From Tubulanus polymorphus (taxonomy: Eukaryota > Nemertea > Palaeonemertea > Tubulaniformes > Tubulanidae): 60,000 bases of DNA. Below, piece after piece: positions 9,330-22,700 of the stretch; the stretch's first letter is position 1, and every line of letters starts with the position of its first letter. The position numbers and the translations under genes are program-made. The notes under the pieces were generated by a model. The model was not told the DNA's origin and searched no databases. It worked only from the letters and a program-made list of their open reading frames with translations. The stretch lies in assembly GCF_964204645.1 (NCBI RefSeq), contig NC_134035.1:8930501-8990500 (forward strand), written 5' to 3'.

Positions 9330-10684
9330 AATTGATAAAAAAGAATGCCGTAAAAATTACAAAAAATCAAAAAATGTTTAAAAAAATCTAACTTAAATTT
9401 TGGCTTAATTTATCAAAACAGGTCTGGATATATATAGATCCCTCCCATAGTATGTATATTGTTAATAGTTTGTTGTAAATAATGTTTGTATGTTCTAAAA
9501 TAATTTTACTTTCTTTGGTTCTTACAGATCAGGAAATCGACAATTTTCCTGACTTGTGGCCAAGAATTCCCTGATTAAATCATATGATATCCTTCAGGTT
9601 TTCTATATTCAAAATCATTATGAAATGTTCAAGAATATCAACCCCTGATGACAAGGATGCTTCATTAAGTCAACAGCTGTTGATATCAAAAAACTTTTGG
9701 AATTTCTCATAAATTATCATGGGCATGACTTCAACCCTTGCGGTAAAGATCCTTAACCTGGGCTCGGTTCCACAGATGAAAGATGATATACTCTTATATC
9801 AAAATCAAGAATTAGATCAGGTATAAATATGAATTTATTGGTAAAATCATAATATAAGGTCTTACATAAATCAGGGCGACAATCTTTCTATATACAACTC
9901 AATTTCAAGAACAATTACCCTCACAACAAATTGATGGAACAGATTTGAATTCATAAACTTAAATTGAAACTTTCAAACGCTACTCACTTGTAGGTGGAAT
10001 TTACAAATAGATTCCTTCCAAAGTTCAATAATCGAGATCAATTTAGACACGATTCATTCGAGATCGCAAACATTTCTAAAAACTTGTTGTTACAGTCAAA
10101 CTTGCATCAGTCATCGTAGGTGAGACCATCATTTAATAATGACTTATCCAAATGACAACTTATACTAAGTAAATTGAGAATTGGAAATACACAAATTGGG
10201 ACTCAAAATAGTGGTATTTCAGGTAATATGACTTACACGTAATACGACTTATCTAATGATTACTTAAACAAACTGTATCAACAGTATCATCAAGTGAAAG
10301 ATTGCACTATAACGTGTAAGACTAACATTAAAGACATTTATATACTATAATACTATAAATAGATGAAAAAGATTTTCGGTGATATGTTTTTAAGAAGTTT
10401 GAATATGTATGTATATATACAATTCATATGATGAAGGTACCAGTTATAACGGACTCGCGAACAACACGTATTCTATCACATTCCCATTCCATTATTCATC
10501 TTAAGCACCGATGGTTGAATAGCTTATTTTAATGATTCAAAGTGTTCTTTCCGAATCGAGTTAAGATATACACTATTATCATATAAAAGGTTTACAAAAC
10601 TTACAATGTAATATTTTCTGCGATATTTCAAACATTTTTAGTGTTTGTGGTTGATACGTATGAGCGTTACTGGTGTAGATCGTG
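9330..10684. other. AT-rich interval between the GPCR array and LIN7
   Basis: No credible gene. It contains A/T-rich sequence and probably the LIN7 3' UTR (minus strand). A minus-strand AATAAA stands at 9835-9840, besides the one overlapping the LIN7 stop. Confidence 0.5.
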
Positions 10685-10685
10685 T

Positions 10686-10780
10686 TTATTTATCGAATTT
10701 CGCTCTTCGCTGTCGGTCGAAACGTCCTTCCATTTCTTCCAAGATTTTCGGGGCGTATCGTACAACTAGTTTAACCGTAC
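10686..10780 (-). CDS. LIN7: LIN7 coding exon 6 and stop
   Basis: Acceptor CTTTTCAG. Encodes the last PDZ strand [10 protein letters not shown] and the tail [10 protein letters not shown]...AKFDK, then TAA at 10688-10686. An AATAAA (10690-10685) overlaps the stop codon. Confidence 0.92.
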
Positions 10781-13145
10781 CTGAAAAGTCGAATTATGAA
10801 AAGCGATAATTGTTGGGAATGAATTCATCAAATAACTGATCACATATTACTCATATCAAGAACAAGTTAAATGAGATGAGGCTTCAGGCAAGTGCCATCG
10901 GATCCATATACTAAAGCCTTTTTCGAGTTGGATCTTTTGACTTGAGAGTGATATCTAGGTTGGATGATAAAGTAGACTCCGCTCAAGTCAGATCTTTTGG
11001 AAACGTGAAAATTTGTGTGACTTGAGTGACAACCAAGATACCCATAGATTTCATATTTAGTTCATATTAAGTATCACAATAGTATTTCAACAAACTGTTA
11101 AAAGGTTATACGAGTTGATCAGATTTGACTTCAGCAGAGACTACTGCACTGAAACTAAGATCTGAATGTACTAACCATGAGCAGCTTTGAGTAAATCAAC
11201 TGCTTTTTCATGATGTTCTCCTTCGACTGACTGCAAACAGAGAAAACAATACCATATTTGAGATATACAGGATTACCGTTAATGAAATATGAACAAGACA
11301 AAAAACGTTAAAGAAACGTTTAGGATAAAAGGAGATTCTGAAAATATGGAATGTTAAAGGAGAATATTTCAAATTTTGAGTAGCATCTGCACCACTTTCA
11401 TATCCCAGCTACTGTAGACTTCACCTAAATCATACTTTTTATCTCGGCAAACCGTAAATTTGTTGGTTTTGTAAGCAATTTTTTTAATCTCTGACACTGC
11501 CTAAACTTGGTCTCTAACTCGGTAACCGGTGAAAAAAATCCTGGTTCCAACTGTATCGATTTAGGGGTAGTCTACAGTACAACCGTAAACATTTCTAATT
11601 GCCAATTTTTCAAAATTGAAGGAATTGGAAAGGATTCTTATGCATTTGCTTGAATGAATGTAGTTTCTAGCACCATTAAACAGCATTTTTCCGTTAAGGA
11701 GTTTCTGAGGAATCAAGGAGGGGTAAGGACCATGTCAATACATACCACACCGTTAACGGAAAGGAGTTGATCGCCTCGTTTCAGTCCACCGTTACGATCA
11801 GCGACACCTTGTGGTATAATACGCGAAATATAAATCGGCGAATTCTGCTCTTTGCCGCCCATCACATTGAAACCGAGCCCTTCCTCTGTTTTCGGCAGTT
11901 CGATTACGCGAGGGTGAGAATGACCTTCGCTTGCCGCGAACGCTGCAACAGTCGCCTGAAATATACGCGGATCTGATTGATGAAGTCTGAAATTTTCACA
12001 TATTTCTACATAAATGTGCATAAATTCATGTGTACATAAATTCACATCACTCAAGGTGCAAGTAACATTTTCAGCGGTTACCAATCACAATTTCGACGGA
12101 TCAAAATAAAATTTCTTCAATTTTGACTCAGCTTGTAGTACATAAAATCTTAAGACTATTCTGAGCTACACTATAGTATAGTTTTTTCCATAGAAAGGGG
12201 ATAAATAATAATAATATCTATTTCATCATCAATTTAAAGGAATACAATATCACAAATGGAATGTCCAGAACTAGTAGATTGCTGATATAGGGACCTGAAC
12301 AGAGCCTGTAAAGGCTGTACGATCATGAGGACGTTTGAGTTTTTTTATGATTAGTGATTCACGGACTCTTTCCTCCGATTTTTCATTCATTTTCATGATT
12401 TTTCAATCATGTAATGGCTACCGTACCTTAGCAGTAGCATTCGCCCTCACTTCGGGACTACCGGAAATATCCACAGTCTCGTAAACATGTTCGTAAACCT
12501 CGCGCACGGCGTGGAAGAAATCACTCTGTAATACTTTCTGAAGACTGGCTAGCTTCGCGGATTGAATGTTGTCATCTAAAGAAACATCAGTATGACGAAT
12601 TTATTTGACATGATTGAGCACTGATCAGCGCTGGTCCAACGTCGGAATAACAGAATCATACTGATTACTTGACTGAAGGACGGGCAAATTGAAAATCAGT
12701 TATGAAAGAGTATTATTTTAATTATTCACTCACTTTTTTGTAAATCTTCAAGTAACTCAATAGCTCGGTTAACATCTGAAATCAACAATAGAAAAATCAG
12801 CAACTACAGATGGCAAACAACTGTATCTGTATCTGTATGTATTAGTGGACGTAACCACTTCTGGCATTGATTGTCAATGGGGGCGAAATGTCTATTGAAA
12901 GGATGATCGGATGAACAACATCCCAGCGAAGCAGCCCGCCCTGCAAACACTGGCATATCCTTGCAAATTTAGAGGCTGATTGAACAATTCTTCATTAAAA
13001 AGTTTTGTAACTTAGAAATATCTTAGTAGTTATCAGCAGCTAAAGCGGGGCTCGAACCCAAAAACCCGGAAACCAAACGCAAGGGACGATTATCGATTCA
13101 TTTAAATTGCATTTTACCTCTTTCTAACGTTAAGGGTTCAGCCAT
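10686..13145 (-). CDS. LIN7: LIN7 (Veli/MALS) L27-PDZ scaffold, six exons
   Basis: LIN7 is a small scaffold that pairs with CASK/LIN-2 or MPP proteins through its L27 domain and holds receptors, channels and junction proteins through its PDZ domain at basolateral membranes and synapses. Coding exons on the minus strand are 13118-13145, 12734-12775, 12427-12575, 11746-11955, 11176-11230 and 10686-10780. All introns are GT-AG, phases agree, and the sum is 579 nt (192 codons plus stop), close to the usual 195-200. Residues 1-10 read [11 protein letters not shown]27 is about 10-62, and the conserved segment [17 protein letters not shown] begins at 74. The PDZ spans about 90-172 with the GLGF carboxylate loop at 99-102. 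The basic tail ends RRAKFDK. The start is the first ATG and matches the family N-terminus. It is head to head with the PLEKHA-like gene. Confidence 0.95.
11176..11230 (-). CDS. LIN7: LIN7 coding exon 5
   Basis: Acceptor TTTGCAG, donor GTTAGT. Encodes [18 protein letters not shown], including the histidine-bearing second PDZ helix (HHEKAV). Confidence 0.93.
11746..11955 (-). CDS. LIN7: LIN7 coding exon 4 (PDZ core)
   Basis: Exactly 70 codons between TTTTCAG and GTATGT, from ATVAAF to LLSVNGV. It contains [20 protein letters not shown] with the GLGF loop and strands of the PDZ domain. Confidence 0.95.
12427..12575 (-). CDS. LIN7: LIN7 coding exon 3
   Basis: Acceptor TTTAG, donor GTACGG. Encodes the rest of L27 and the linker, including [20 protein letters not shown] and the phase-0 end RANATAK. 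Confidence 0.93.
12734..12775 (-). CDS. LIN7: LIN7 coding exon 2
   Basis: Acceptor TTTCAG, donor GTGAGT. Encodes [13 protein letters not shown], the first helix of the L27 domain. Confidence 0.9.
13118..13145 (-). CDS. LIN7: LIN7 coding exon 1
   Basis: Encodes MAEPLTLER plus one base, ending at donor G|GTAAAAT. The split codon becomes D with exon 2. The length is typical of the short first coding exon of the family. Confidence 0.85.
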
Positions 13146-13679
13146 CCTGGACATAGATATGTAGAACTATCCTTTAATTCAGTGTTTAAACTAAATACGT
13201 GGCTATGAACTTCAGAATAAACGCCCTGTCGGTGATTTAGTTGCCAAATATTTGACAAAAAACCTAATGTTATGCCAAACAGATCCACACGACCTTCAGC
13301 TCAGTTGAACTTGTCTAGGTGGCAGCACGTGCTGGTATAAACACGAGTTTCGGGCTGAGTGATGGCCTCCCGTATGAGGCCTCCTCAACGGACTTTCCAG
13401 CGAGATCGTCAGTGCCCTCATAATCCAATTCGTCAAAAAAAATGAAACATTAAATCTTTTTGAAAGTGCCACATAGAATGTAGTATCAGAAGAAAATAGT
13501 CAATATCATTCGTAACCAGCGGAAATGCTTGGAGGAGACTGAGGATGAATTCTCGCGCGTCATCGTCATTCATCGTCGAGCCTTCGTTCCGATTAGACGG
13601 TCTACGTTTTAGATCGCGCGCGCGAAACTGGAGATAATTTTTGCGGGTCAGAATTTTTCGCGGATTTCGCGGCTGAGAC
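13146..13679. promoter_or_regulatory. Putative bidirectional promoter LIN7 / PLEKHA-like
   Basis: The 534 bp between two divergent start codons must hold both 5' UTRs and at least the proximal promoters, unless either gene has an upstream non-coding exon. The PLEKHA side (about 13540-13680) is CpG-rich with GCGCGCGCGA. No clear TATA box was seen. The minus-strand frame through this stretch is not credible as a gene. Confidence 0.55.
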
Positions 13680-13771
13680 ATGCCGATCATTGCCGCCGAT
13701 TTAACTCGTGGATTTTTGCCTTATCCGTGGATTTACGGCGTTACCAGCGATGGCCGGATTTATTTCATAAA
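13680..13771 (+). CDS. PLEKHA7-like: PLEKHA-like exon 1 (first half of WW1)
   Basis: Encodes MPIIAADLTRGF then LPYPWIYGVTSDGRIYFI, ending in phase 2 (AA) at donor GTGAGT. The layout (about 10 residues, then LPxxW) matches the N-terminus of PLEKHA5/7. Confidence 0.88.
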
Positions 13772-16700
13772 GTGAGTTACGTCCTTTGAATTTTTGTTGT
13801 AGTTTTTATACGCTGTCAAAGTAGAAATCAGATAGCAAAGAAGTTTTTGGCACGATTGTCGTCATATCACTGTGAGACTTCTATACACACTGATACATTA
13901 TCCTCAACTGCCAGTGTAGACTACACTTTCTTTATCGTTATCAATCTGTCTTTTTTCAGTGATAAGACAAAGACGACGAGTTGGCTTCATCCTGCAACCC
14001 GGAATCCTGTCCAAACCGGTTTCAGGACAGCTACAGGTAAAGTGTGCTGAGACCACATGTCAATGTTTACAGTTAGGTTTGAACTTGGGCATTGACTTGC
14101 ATTCCGGCCCTTTGAAATTTAGATAAAAGAGAATTATTAGCATGAATTTCCTTTATTATTAAAATCGAATGTGAATTATCATTTACATGATAAATGATTA
14201 TGTCGAGTCCAATAGCATAAAACTTAAATAAAATCATGTAAACAAAAAGGGAGCCTTCAATTACGGATCTTTATTACGGGTAGCATATTTTAAGTAGATT
14301 GGTGTTTGATATGAAAAAAAAAGAATTAACGATTGGACCACATTAGTTTAGCTTATGTATTTTTATCCTATACTTCACAATCATATCTACAACCAACCAG
14401 TTGAATCCCCTGAGTTTTTCTGCTGGCTATTTCCAGAACAATTAATTTCTAACCTTAATTATATTTATCTTTAACTCATCTCATCGGCATTCATTAAATT
14501 CCGTTAATTACAAATCTTAATTAACATCGGTTGTTTACATGGTGCGTTCTTGAGTAGAACTTGTATAATGTAAACTGTGCAGTCTCCGGAATACGGACTT
14601 ATTCAATGTTAATTGCCTTCTCTTGGAGAGATCTTTCATCAGCTGATTTCCTATTACTAGACCAGCATCGTGCTCTGAAAGTCCGTTTGACATTTATGCG
14701 ATCTTGTCACAAGAGTCGTGACACCGATACTGTGGAATTCCCGTCACTAACGACGAGCACTCTAACTACTATTGTCTCATGAAAAAGCGCTGTTGTAATA
14801 ATAGAACGATGACCACACTCAAACAATGGTGAATGGATAATAAGATAAAAAGGCACTATTTACAGATTAAAAGAATTTAAAAACAAGAATTTATTTATTC
14901 AATCTAAAATATATATATAAGCAGTGTTTTCAATAAGAGCCAGATCCCAGGTCCCAGACCTGTCTGTTGTTTGTAAAGGACCCGCCTGTTTTTTCAAACC
15001 AGCTTTCGTTTCAGGGACTGTGACATAGGGGGGACCCTCCTGCTTTTCAAAGGGACCTGGCTTGTTAATTTCTTATTGAAAACACTGATAAGACACAACG
15101 TTTCGATCTCACCCTAGAGATCATCGTCAGAGTACACTCGTCACACCTGACGATGATCTCTAGGGTGAGATCGAAACGTCGTGTCTAATATATATTTTAG
15201 ATTGAATAAATAAATTCTTGTTTTTAAATTATTTTAATCTGTAAATAGTGCGTTTTTATCTTATTTGCTGTTGTAATAAATTCCTCTGAATCGCAGTCGT
15301 TGGGATCGATCGTGAAGATAGATTTCTCCTGGAAAAATTTTGAAATAAGAAAAATCTATAATCAACGACGCAAATGTGTGAAAATTCAAGAAAAGTGTCT
15401 CAAAATATTTAGATCTCTGTTTTATGCCGTTCAGAAATCATGCACTAGCTGGGTCAGATTTCATTTGAATCTCTTTGGAACCGCTCAAAATGTTATTGTA
15501 TGATGTGAAAAAATGTTGAAATCCTGCAATTTCGTGAAAATCTGAAAAAAGGCAATTGCAATATTCGTGTAATTTCTTCAATATTCGCGTTTGACAAGAT
15601 CTTCATTGTCACAGTTATAATAACTCTAAACCTTTTTAGAGACCATGATAAGGTGCACACTAAACAAATTATTCACCAGTGCGTTTATGTCCTTACAGCC
15701 ATTTACCTGGAAATCAGGGAATTTTATTTTCCTTAAAAAAAAGGAATTTCATTTTTAGAAAATGCTAAAAATCAGTGAAAAGTCTGGGAGATTTGCTGAG
15801 ATTGCTAGATCGCGCATAGAATTAAACCGTTTCTGTCTATTTTTAACGTATTAGACTGTGTTAATTGATCGGATTCTTAGCAGTTTGAGTCAGGGAAAAC
15901 AACGTAGATTTCAGGGAATAGTCAGGGACAAGAAAAATACTTACAAAGAAAATATTGGCGCCTGGTGGAAAAATGGAGAATGTAGTAATATGTAGATATA
16001 GGTGAAATGTGACATGGAGGTTTGTGTATTTGGGGATTTTTAATGTTACTAGGGGTCCACGGACACCATGGTCACTTTGGTCACGTTGCCTTTTGTGTTC
16101 TCTAATCATTCTAATAGGGTGTATTACTTTATGTCACCATTGCCACTATATATACTTGTAAAGTCACATACGTAAAGATGTATATTTCTTACCTTATTTA
16201 CTTGGTGAACAACTGTTTAATTTTCTTATGTTCGGGGATTCAACTGGACAATCATAACGGATTTTTTTGAATCCCCAGACAAACTTATGTTATAACGTTA
16301 TAACCTGTTGTTTTTGTATTATAAATGATCAGAAGTTTGTCAAATGAATGAAAAAATGGATGTGATTATAATACTGGTGTATATTAAAGTTAGGCATCAC
16401 CCACAATACGTCAGCTGTCATTAACTAAATGTTATAACTTTTCATTAGGTGTGTCAATCCATGGTTTATATATTATTTGCAATAATTTGTCATTATCAAA
16501 TTTGCTGCCTTTAGGAATGATAGGAAAGAAGCAGCTGTTTCATGTTTGCTGCACCCAGTGCCTCGTAGGTTACAGTATTAGAGTGGGTTAATTGCTTGTA
16601 ACTGCTGGTTGTAAACTATAATGCAGATGTTTCGATGACGTTTTATGTGACTGTTCAAATCTCTCATTTGTTTGAATGAACCGGAACCGAATTTCCCAAT

Positions 16701-19700
16701 CATGTACTTCGATTTAAACAAAAAAATATGTAAACTCGACCGCCGATCACACAACTATATCTGTACTTCGATTTCCGATTTCAAAATCAAACCCCCTGTT
16801 TCGCTCCCGGCAGGTGTGGTGGGTCTGTAAGACACTCAATCAGAAAATCAAACGAAATTTACCAACAACAAAAAAAATCATTTGTAGTGGCTTATGAAAA
16901 GTTTTTATGGTTCTCATTGATTTATGTAATGTCTTAAGAGGGTGCCAAAAAAGCAAGCAAACCCTGTCTTATAAACAGAACACATATTATGGCACACGTA
17001 ACACGTTGGGTCTTTAACGGAGCTGTGATAATTGAGCTGCTGCGGATTGCGTTAAAACTAGCGGCTATTAATGCACGCCGTCGACTGTGAGAAAAATTGC
17101 TCCTTTGTCGGATTATTTCTGGCAAGAAATCGCCGTAGGTTTTTCCTGTTGATGTCCGGGTAAATTCTTTATTACTTCCTGCGTGCTGTCGTCGCCGGGC
17201 GATATGAACATTAAGGGTCTCTTGTTGAAGCCGCGACGTAATCCTGTTCAAAAGCGATGGCCTCTTGTTTTTTGCGGCGAGCGTAGAAAAAGTACCCGAC
17301 TTCCAACGACACGTGGATCTTAGGATACCGGAACAAACGTTCACTGAATTTGTTAATAAGTTTTTTTTCTAATAGCAGGGTTTCTATGGGTTTTGGAATG
17401 TCTGGAATTTTTTTCCTGGCCCTTGAAAAGCTATGGAAATTTGCTATGGAAAATCAGAAAATGGTCCCAAAATATTATTTTACTTCTATTTTGAACTTTA
17501 GGCTATGCGTAATTGTCTTAAAATTTTGTTGACAAAAAGGGAATTCTCACTTTCCGGATAACGCATTATTGTTCATGGTAGTCACCACTTTGTTGATGGT
17601 ATATTGATAATTGGCACTTTGAATAGGCCTATATTGCCTGTTCTAGCTTGGTGATAGGTAATTTAGGGATATAGAAAATTTATTATCCGGGTATGGTAAA
17701 AGTATGGAAAATGAAATTGGGCAACCCGTAAGAACCCTGTGATAGAAATAATCATGGTTTGTAGCACGTCTGACAAACTCTGTCAAGTGCTTACTTTATA
17801 AACATTTGGGAGGCGCTGATGAGTACTTGCTTAACTGGTAAAATCCCAAAAGAGCTTTAACGGACTGACTTTTTGAACAGAAAATTTGTACTGACATTTT
17901 GCCGTCTACTGTGGTTATACACAAACTTATTCAAAAAACTTAAGTGATCATGTTTTCTTCATAATATAGTTTGAATTTGAATGCTAGTGCATCTTCTTTT
18001 ATTCCATGGCTTAATTAAATTGTTGATGTTAAAAGATGCCGGGAAGATCTGTGGATTCAGGAAGAAAGCGCTCGCCTTAGTCTGACCGCGACGATCCCTG
18101 ATTATAGAATTTAGTGATGGCTCGTTTCAAGATATTTCGCATCTTGCATTTTGTAAAAAATCTTATCTCTTACCGTTTTCAGGTTTACCTACAGGATGGG
18201 AACTAAGCGTCACGCCAGAGGGCGCTGTTTACTATATCGAGTAAGTATTCATAGATGTTCGAAGCTTTCAGTGTTTGAATCGATCATCGGATATGGATTA
18301 TTGAAACCACGAGGGCTTTGAAACGGGGTCCCCGCGAATCCATGATTCCGTAAAAGTATCTTAATAGAAATGCTTTTAAAGGTGCTTGAAACTTCTTTAA
18401 TGGGCGAAATGCCTTAAACTCCTTTAAATCTCAATCAATTTTGAGAAATAGCCTATAGGATACTTCAGAAGTAGTAAAGTAGACTACCCCTATATCGCTA
18501 CATTTGGAACCATGATCTTTTTGTTACCCAATTTGAAACCAGGTTTAGAGTGTGATGGATAAAAAAATGTGCTCATAAAACCGCAGGATTAACAGTTTAC
18601 CGAGATAAATAGTGCTGATTTAGGAGGAGTCTACATTAATTAGGTTATAAAAGTGATGCAGACACTCCTCAAAATTTGTATGGACCCTGTACAAGTGTTT
18701 CAATAGCCAAGATTACACAGACGATTAAGCCTGCACCCATTTGGCCTGGGCCAAACAGTCAAATTTGGCCTGTGCCTAATTAGGGAGCAGGTTTACATAA
18801 AAATCACTCACTCGATACTATTATAAGAATGCAAAGTGAAACACTTCAAACGCAATCGTTTGACCCGTGCTAAAATTAGGCTCGGGCCAAACAGGCACAG
18901 GTCCATTTGGCCCCTGTATGATACAGTTGTTCCGGGCCAAATTCCTCGATTAGGTCTAATTTAGATGAGATAGGTCTGTTATGATTGATATTTGTTTGAA
19001 ATGACTAGGTTCTTAAAGAAGTCTTCAAATTTAAGCAAGGCTAGTCCGGAATCTAGGACCGTGCGAATGAAAATTCCCGCGTGTCGAATATCAATAATGA
19101 CCGAGTTGTTTGAAATTCTTCGTTACCGTCTGGAAACCCGCAAAGAGCCGTTAGAAATTTATATCAATTCCACGCGGCGAGCTGCGCCGCAGATATTTCG
19201 CTTTTATTGAAAAATTGTTCTATAATACGACACCGGATGACGAGAAGTATCATCGAATACGGAGAGGTTAGATCCGACCATCTGCGCTCAACTTCATCTC
19301 GTTCGCTCGCTCGTCGCTTGAAAGGGCTTTAATTCAGATGCAATTATTCTTCAGTGCGCGATGAGAGCTCGATTTCTACTGCGCACTCTTCCCACTCCTG
19401 ACTCTCCCCTGCCCTACCTCCCCTCCCTACCTCTCCCTCCCTATCTCTCTCCCCTCCCTCCCCCTCGACTCCCCTATAATTGTGCCCCCTACCCGTTTCC
19501 CCTCTCTGCGCGCTCTCCCCTCCCCCTCAACTCCCCTCTCATTGTGCCCTCTCCCCCTCTCCTCTCCCTCCTTTCCCTCTCTCTGCGCTCTCTCCCTTAA
19601 CTCCCCTCTCATTGTGCTCTCTCCCCCTCTCCTCTCCCTCCTCCCCTCCCTCTCCCTCTCTATCTCTGAAGCATTCATCGATACATGATTATGATTAAGT

Positions 19701-22700
19701 TTTGCCCGGCAATAAAAATCGAGCGAAGAGGAATCAATTGAAGTGTGCTCTTCAGTAGATGATTACTCGCGATGATTGCGTATGGTTTTCAAACTGGATT
19801 TCCGGCTGCTAATCAAACATTTACTCAATTCCACTCAATTACGTCTTGCGCTCTCATTACCGGTTTGTCGTATTAAGAGTTTGACGAATTTCGCCTGCAA
19901 TTAATTCTGCCGAACAATTTATCAATTTTGATCACGAAGATTATGTGGGTTTTCTACACCATAAAACTGTTATAATAATATCATTATAAGAATACCTAGC
20001 ACGATGTTATCTAAGGGGGTTCTGTGTGAGTCGATGTGCGCTACATCATCAACATTGGCATTTCATGATAAAAAAATACAATTGTGAATTTTGGTATTTA
20101 TTTTGTCGTTAAATATATTTGTATTTTAACTCATTTTATTTTGTATGAATTTTGATGATTATTTGTGGCCACCCTGTGATTATGATAATCAAGTTCGGGG
20201 CAAGATTTTACAAGTTTTGTCTGAATTTGTTCCATTGCGCTATGACACTAGAAGTTCTTAGGTAGAAAACATTATTGTTATTATTCTTTATTTACGAATT
20301 AACCCTTTCAGTGCGTCTACACCGCAGTGCGGTGTATAAATCAGTGATGGATTTTGCTAGTACACCGCACTGCGGTGTATTGATGTAATTAGTAATTTGT
20401 AATTATCTCTATTGAAAAATGGCAGCAAGTGTCAAACATAGTGAAATATTAGTAACTATAGTGGTATTCCCATTATTCAACACACTAGGGTGGAATTTTT
20501 TAGAATTTTCAAATTTTCTCCAGCACTATAGGGTATTAATTAGTAGGCACTGAAAGGGTTAAATTAAATTAGAAAATTACAGATAATAATATGGTAATGT
20601 AATATGAGTCGATGGATACCAGGAGAAGTTAAAAACTTGTAACCATAAAACATGGCCCTGGCACCCATGGAAATCACACACGCACACACACGCACACAAC
20701 CTTTCACCAAACTATCGCATTTGGACAAGCACACGCATGAAAATCATGACAAGTCAGTGAATACATTGCAAAGGCTTTTATCAAAAGTTCATAAAAACTG
20801 AGCCTTGTTTTGATCTATTTTATGGCAGGAATACAATATATACGCACAGCAGCGTTTCAAACGCATCCGGAGATGCTGTTATATTTTCATCCGCTGTGGT
20901 TGTTTACCTGCGCGGGTCGTTTCATCGAATGCTCGCGTCATTAATCCGCGGCTGAATACGGTTCACGATACCGTCTTAAACCGTAACTGCTTTTAATCTT
21001 TTCTTCTCTCGTCTCGGTCGTCGAGAAACGAAAAACAAATCGTCGTCTTTTTCGATTCGTTTGTTCATCTTCGCGCGCGCGCGTTATAGATTTACGTTCG
21101 TTTGAAGCTCGTCGCAATTACCGCACGGGTCGTCTGCCGAGACTGCGCGGCGTTCTCTCCTCGGCGTATAGTGGTCTGATTGCCGGTTGATTCTTTCTCA
21201 AACGCGGCGCAGACTCGCGCGTTAACGCGATCTTCGAACTCGTATCGGCAAATTCTTTTATCCTTCTTTTCGCGTTCGATCGGATTACGAATGAATTGAT
21301 CGCGCTAATCAGTGCCGCGCGATCGTTGCAGCTCTGAACCGATTGTCGCCGGTGGTTAATTCTTGTCTTATCGGAAAATCATCGTCGCAATGAACGTCTA
21401 TCGCGGTCGTTACGACTCCTTGATTCCTTTTTAACTCTTTCTAAACAGAAAATGCTTTTAAATTTGCTCGAAACTCCTTCGATTTGAGCAAAATGCAAAA
21501 AACTTTGAGCAAAATGCCAAAAACTCCTTTAAAACTTTCAATTTTGAGATTAGACTATTAGACATTTTTGTCTAGTTTGTAGTTGTACAGTAGACTTCGC
21601 CTAAATCGGTATAGTTGGGACCAGGATTTTTTTAACTCAATTATAGACGATACCGAATTAGAAATCGAGTTTAGATAGTGTATAGGATAAAAATATGCCT
21701 ACAACAAGACCGCCGAGGAGTATACAGTAATTGGGATAAGAAAATGATACAAATGCTTCTTCGAAATTTAAAATTTTCCTCTCTGAAATGCCTTAAATCC
21801 AGGATAAGCCAATCTGTAGAGACCCTGTCTATCAGCAGCGATGCCGTTGTTGTTTTTTTTTGAAAGGGCATTGTACCCACCAGCGCCGAGGCGATTGATT
21901 GCCTAATCAGCTGTGATTTAAGCCTAATTGACAGATATATCGACTAGTTGCTTAGTTTAGTTTTTGTCAGAAAATCGTTAGCCGAGGTTAGACTATCGGA
22001 TACACAGGAAATTGATTCGAGACTATCTGTTATAACAAATGGATCTGTCTCTCTAACTCTGTGTTCAGTTAAGTAGCTCTATCCATTTCCCTCTTCTCTC
22101 CATCCTATCCATGCTCACTCCTTTCTCCTGACGCCACCCTGCCCTCTAGCTCTATCCATTTCCCTCCATCCTGTCCATGTTCACTCCTTTCTCCTGACAT
22201 CTCCCTGCCCTCTAGCTCTATTCATTTCCCTCTTCTCTCCATCCTATCCATGCTCACTCCTTTCTCCTGACACCTCCCTGCCCTCTAGCTCTATCCATTT
22301 CCCTCTTCTCTTCATCCTGTCTATGCTCACTCCTTTCTCCTGATATCTCCCTGCCCTCTAGCTCTATCCATTTCCCTCTTCTCTTCATCCTGTCCATGTT
22401 CATTCCTTTCTCTCCTGACACCTCCCTGCCCTCTAGCTCTATCCAGTTCCCTCTTCTCTTCATCCTGTCTATGCTCACTCCTTTCTCCGGATATCTCCCT
22501 GCCCTCTAGCTCTATCCAGTTCCCTGTTCTCTTCATCCTGTCCATGTTCATTCCTTTCTCCTGACACCTCCCTGCCCTCTAGCTCTATTCATTTCCCTCC
22601 ATCCTGTTCATGTTCATTCCTTTCTCCTGACACCTCCCTGCCCTCTAGCTCTATTCATTTCCCTCCATCCTGTTCATGTTCATTCCTTTCTCTCCTGACA

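Larger units (their letters stand above)
14037..18182 (+). other. PLEKHA-like intron 2 (4.1 kb)
   Basis: Holds a foldback element with a nested MITE (14789-15279) and a GTGGCCAC-type MITE fragment (about 15696-15931). Otherwise AT-rich unique sequence. The 136-codon minus-strand frame at 16934-17344 has no recognisable domain. Confidence 0.7.

Noticed and set aside
13030-13085. tRNA-like B box (GGGTTCGAGCCCC on the minus strand).
   Set aside because: No A box at the right distance and no cloverleaf. At best a SINE remnant. The same holds for GAGTTCGAATCCC near 52111.
13433-13690. Minus-strand frame of 85 codons (starting MIGMSQPRNPRK) between the two genes.
   Set aside because: It runs antisense through the PLEKHA-like start and the CpG-rich promoter and shows no domain. 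The true LIN7 start is at 13145.
16934-17344. 136-codon minus-strand frame.
   Set aside because: No domain or homologue recognised. Located in intron 2 without supporting signals.
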